From NCBI GenBank assembly GCA_934511165.1, contig CAKSWA010000046.1:1-15679 (forward strand): DNA of 15,679 nucleotides, given 5' to 3'. This document shows positions 13,890-15,679 of the stretch, piece by piece. The notes below the pieces were generated by a model that did no database searches, was not told where the DNA came from, and worked only from the letters and a program-made list of their open reading frames with translations. This DNA comes from an uncultured Oscillospiraceae bacterium (GTDB lineage Bacteria; Bacillota; Clostridia; Oscillospirales; Oscillospiraceae). Made by a program: the position numbers and the translations under genes. Positions within the stretch are counted from its first letter, which is position 1. Every line of letters starts with the position of its first letter.

Positions 13890-14409
13890 TACATTGACGG
13901 TAAACAACGCGGGATATGCCGTGATCAAGCTCCTTGGCAAGGGAAAGGGCGGCTATTCCTATCTCGTGACGGACGGCGAGCGGGAATACGTTCTCAAGCA
14001 GATCCACCACGAGCCGTGCGAATACTACACCTTCGGCGACAAGCTGCAATCGGAGCTGCGCGACTATGAAACGCTGCGCGCTCTCGACATCCCCATGCCG
14101 CGGCTGCTGGTGGTGGACGAGGCGCAGGAGCGCCTTTTGAAGGAATATATTCCTGGGGCGACGGTTGCGGAGCGGCGTGCGGCGAGAGAGATAGACGAGC
14201 GCTGGACAGAGCAGGTGCGCGTCATGTGCGCCATTCTGTATCCGGCAGGGCTGAACATCGACTATTACCCCACCAACTTCGTCCCCTGCGGCGAAACGCT
14301 CTATTACATTGACTATGAATGCAACGCCTATATGGAAGAATGGGATTTTGAGCATTGGGGCGCGCAGTACTGGACACTCCAGCCGCCGGAGCCATCTGCG
14401 CCAATTTGA
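13882..14409 (+). CDS. Small protein-kinase/APH-fold protein
   Basis: This 175-aa protein has a kinase-like layout: a glycine loop (LLGKGKGGYSYLV, 17-29), a VLK lysine (K39), a possible pairing Glu near 58-63, a hinge-like RLLKEYIPGA, a catalytic-loop motif NIDYYPTNF (D127, N132), and a metal-binding-like YIDYEC (D144). It is shorter than standard kinases and resembles compact choline/aminoglycoside-kinase-fold proteins of clostridia. The substrate is unknown. ATG 13882 has GGGAG seven bases upstream; the frame to 13645 is a shadow of the chimera. It overlaps the preceding chimera by 8 bp and ends at a good terminator. It appears intact. Confidence 0.7.
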   Translation: MHDTLTVNNAGYAVIKLLGKGKGGYSYLVTDGEREYVLKQIHHEPCEYYTFGDKLQSELRDYETLRALDIPMPRLLVVDEAQERLLKEYIPGATVAERRAAREIDERWTEQVRVMCAILYPAGLNIDYYPTNFVPCGETLYYIDYECNAYMEEWDFEHWGAQYWTLQPPEPSAPI

Positions 14410-14414
14410 CAGAA

Positions 14415-14449
14415 TTGCCCGCCGGGAAACCGACGGGCAAAATTTTTTT
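14415..14449 (+). terminator. Rho-independent terminator after the kinase-like gene
   Basis: TTGCCCG (14415-14421) pairs with CGGGCAA (14434-14440), with three more inner pairs around a GAAA loop. AATTTTTTT follows directly. It sits just after the stop codon and isolates the perR promoter. Confidence 0.85.
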
Positions 14450-14459
14450 CAAAACCCTA

Positions 14460-14488
14460 TTGACAATCCGCAAATGTGCTGCTATATT
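14460..14488 (+). promoter_or_regulatory. Promoter of the perR-rubrerythrin operon
   Basis: A perfect TTGACA (14460-14465) and TATATT (14483-14488) are exactly 17 bases apart, the strongest promoter in the window. It overlaps none of the genes and reads into the Fur-family gene. Confidence 0.85.
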
Positions 14489-14496
14489 AAAAATAA

Positions 14497-14511
14497 CAAT
14501 AATCATTATTG
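14497..14511. promoter_or_regulatory. PerR/Fur-type 7-1-7 operator box
   Basis: CAATAATCATTATTG is a perfect 7-1-7 inverted repeat like the boxes bound by Fur-family repressors (compare the PerR consensus TTATAATNATTATAA). It lies right at the predicted transcription start, so binding would block transcription and give autoregulation of the regulator and rubrerythrin genes. Confidence 0.75.
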
Positions 14512-14542
14512 ATTATGAAGTTCCCCAGCAAAGGAGCCAATC

Positions 14543-14962
14543 ATGGAAAGCACCCGGCGGCAAAGTAAAAAACGTGACGCGATCCGCGAGATACTGCTCG
14601 CGTCGTACGATCACCCGAGCGCGGAGGAGATCTACCGGCGGCTCAAGCCGGACATCCCGGATCTCTCGCTCGGCACGGTGTACCGCAATCTCGCGCTCTT
14701 CCGTGAGGAGGGCAAGGCGATGAGCGTTGCCACGGTCGCGGGGCAGGAGCGGTTCGACGGCCGGACGCACCCCCACGCGCACTTCATCTGCGAGAAGTGC
14801 GGCCGCGTGGACGATGTGGACGCGGTGCTGCCCGAAACGCTCGTCACCGGCGAAATGCCCGGCGAGGTTCGCTCCTGGGCGCTGACATTTTACGGCATCT
14901 GCCGCTGCTGCGCAGCGGACGATCATAAAGAAAACAACAAAGAAAACAAAGAGAAAAATTGA
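14543..14962 (+). CDS. perR: Fur-family peroxide-stress repressor, PerR-like
   Basis: This 139-aa protein has an N-terminal winged helix (HPSAEEIYRRL, SLGTVYRNLALFREEG) and a C-terminal dimer domain. The PerR regulatory metal site can be aligned: H24, D72 in RFD, H78, H80 and an Asp at 90-91, matching H37, D85, H91, H93 and D104 of Bacillus PerR. The aspartate at 72 favours PerR over Fur or Zur. Structural zinc cysteines are C83-x2-C86 and C120-x2-C123, with an extra C122. The tail is a low-complexity Lys/Asn/Glu stretch. AAAGGAG lies six bases before ATG 14543. The rubrerythrin gene follows 19 bp downstream, a classic peroxide-response arrangement. Confidence 0.85.
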   Translation: MESTRRQSKKRDAIREILLASYDHPSAEEIYRRLKPDIPDLSLGTVYRNLALFREEGKAMSVATVAGQERFDGRTHPHAHFICEKCGRVDDVDAVLPETLVTGEMPGEVRSWALTFYGICRCCAADDHKENNKENKEKN

Positions 14963-14981
14963 TTTAATGGAGGATCTTATT

Positions 14982-15551
14982 ATGAAAAAGTGGGTTTGCC
15001 CGGTTTGCGGTTATGTTCATGAAGGCGAAGAGCCCCCGGCGGAGTGCCCGGTTTGCCATGTCCCCGGCAGCAAGTTCAAGCTGCAGGCGGAGGAAAAGAC
15101 CTGGGCGGCGGAGCATGTCGTCGGCGTCGGCAAGGTGTTCGGCGCGGACGTTCCCGCCGAGGTGCAGGAGGAGATCATCTCCGGTCTGCGCGCCAACTTT
15201 GAGGGCGAGTGCAGCGAGGTCGGCATGTATCTGGCCATGTCCCGCGTTGCGCACCGCGAGGGCTATCCGGAGATCGGCCTCTACTGGGAAAAGGCCGCGC
15301 TGGAAGAGGCCGAGCACGCCGCGAAGTTCGCCGAGCTCCTCGGCGAGGTTGTGACGACCTCCACGAAGAAGAATCTGGAGATGCGCGTTGACGCCGAGAA
15401 CGGCGCCACCGCCGGCAAGTTCGAGCTCGCGAAGCTCGCGAAGAAGTACAATCTCGACGCCATCCACGACACTGTGCACGAAATGGCCCGTGACGAGGCG
15501 CGTCACGGCAAGGCATTCGAGGGTCTGCTGAACCGCTACTTCGGCAAGTAA
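14982..15551 (+). CDS. rbr: Reverse rubrerythrin (NADH/peroxide-linked)
   Basis: This 189-aa protein has an N-terminal rubredoxin-like iron site (C6-x2-C9 and C22-x2-C25) followed by a ferritin-like diiron domain: GECSEVGMYLAMS (E76), ExxH at E109-H112, and ExxH at E172-H175. Rubredoxin first and diiron second is the 'reverse' order typical of anaerobic clostridia, where it reduces hydrogen peroxide and oxygen using electrons from NADH through partner proteins. I chose ATG 14982 because GGAGG (14969-14973) is eight bases upstream; the earlier ATG 14967 overlaps that ribosome site. It is in an operon with the PerR-like repressor. Confidence 0.93.
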   Translation: MKKWVCPVCGYVHEGEEPPAECPVCHVPGSKFKLQAEEKTWAAEHVVGVGKVFGADVPAEVQEEIISGLRANFEGECSEVGMYLAMSRVAHREGYPEIGLYWEKAALEEAEHAAKFAELLGEVVTTSTKKNLEMRVDAENGATAGKFELAKLAKKYNLDAIHDTVHEMARDEARHGKAFEGLLNRYFGK

Positions 15552-15574
15552 TTCAGCCTAAAATAAGCCTTTTG

Positions 15575-15606
15575 GAGAGGAAGCAGGAACAAACCTGCTT
15601 CCTCTC
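15575..15606 (+). terminator. Hairpin after the rubrerythrin gene
   Basis: GAGAGGAAGCAGG (15575-15587) pairs perfectly with 15594-15606 around AACAAA. It starts 23 bases after the stop codon. There is no T-run after it on the + strand, so it may instead stabilise the transcript end or serve a gene on the other strand. Confidence 0.6.
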
Positions 15607-15631
15607 AGACTGTCAAAAAAGCCTCGCAGAG

Positions 15632-15651
15632 TTTGCGCCCGCAGGCGCAAA
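15632..15651. repeat. Second hairpin near the window end
   Basis: TTTGCGCC and GGCGCAAA are 8-bp arms around CGCA. No gene is evident from 15552 to 15679. On the minus strand a short open frame (15613 to the edge) encodes FAPAGANSARLF before its stop codon and covers this hairpin; it could be the end of a gene outside the window or a chance frame. Confidence 0.4.
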
Positions 15652-15679
15652 TAGAGTATCAATCATTTTCTCCGGCGAC

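Overview
The window looks like chromosome from an anaerobic, fairly high-GC Firmicute, most likely a gut Oscillospiraceae-type clostridium. The evidence is strong AGGAGG-type ribosome sites, sigma-A promoters, a PerR/reverse-rubrerythrin oxidative-stress pair, a YdjI-like SPFH protein, a DUF805 protein, and IS3- and IS1182/IS5-type remnants typical of that group. No tRNA, rRNA or CRISPR array was seen. Taxonomy is inference.

Region 1 (1-7292) is GC-rich and bounded by two perfect 77-bp inverted copies of one IS left end (1-77 and 7216-7292). Inside are a leftward pair (PHP phosphoesterase and DUF805 membrane protein), a rightward SulP anion transporter with its own promoter and terminator, and a compact rightward five-gene operon (3555-6439). 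The operon holds a 33-aa protein, a 26-aa single-span membrane microprotein, an SPFH/virion-core-like protein, a 37-aa membrane-anchored proline-rich microprotein, and a 517-aa PcfJ-like protein. A convergent gene follows, encoding a zinc-ribbon two-span membrane protein. The operon is the best candidate here for an undescribed system.

Region 2 (7293-11558) is visibly AT-richer. It starts with a truncated IS3 OrfA. After a 416-bp leader come a GltS/KdgT-like permease, an M20D amidohydrolase whose start codon abuts the permease stop codon, a decayed DUF554 fragment, and a LysR regulator. It reads as an acquired uptake-and-hydrolysis cassette for an N-acyl or conjugated amino acid, set between IS remnants.

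Region 3 (11559-13889) is a scrapyard of gene pieces. It has a 5'-truncated, frameshifted IS1182/IS5-like transposase, a Crp/Fnr gene without its start that is fused in frame to the C-terminal part of a GNAT acetyltransferase, and the N-terminus of a second GNAT fused in frame to the C-terminus of a DUF5131 (phage Gp37/Gp68) protein. That last chimera overlaps the start of an apparently intact small kinase-like gene.

Region 4 (13882-15679) returns to ordinary chromosome: the kinase-like gene with a terminator, then a perR-like regulator behind a near-consensus promoter with a 7-1-7 Fur-family box, then a reverse rubrerythrin in the same operon. Hairpins and no clear gene follow to the end.
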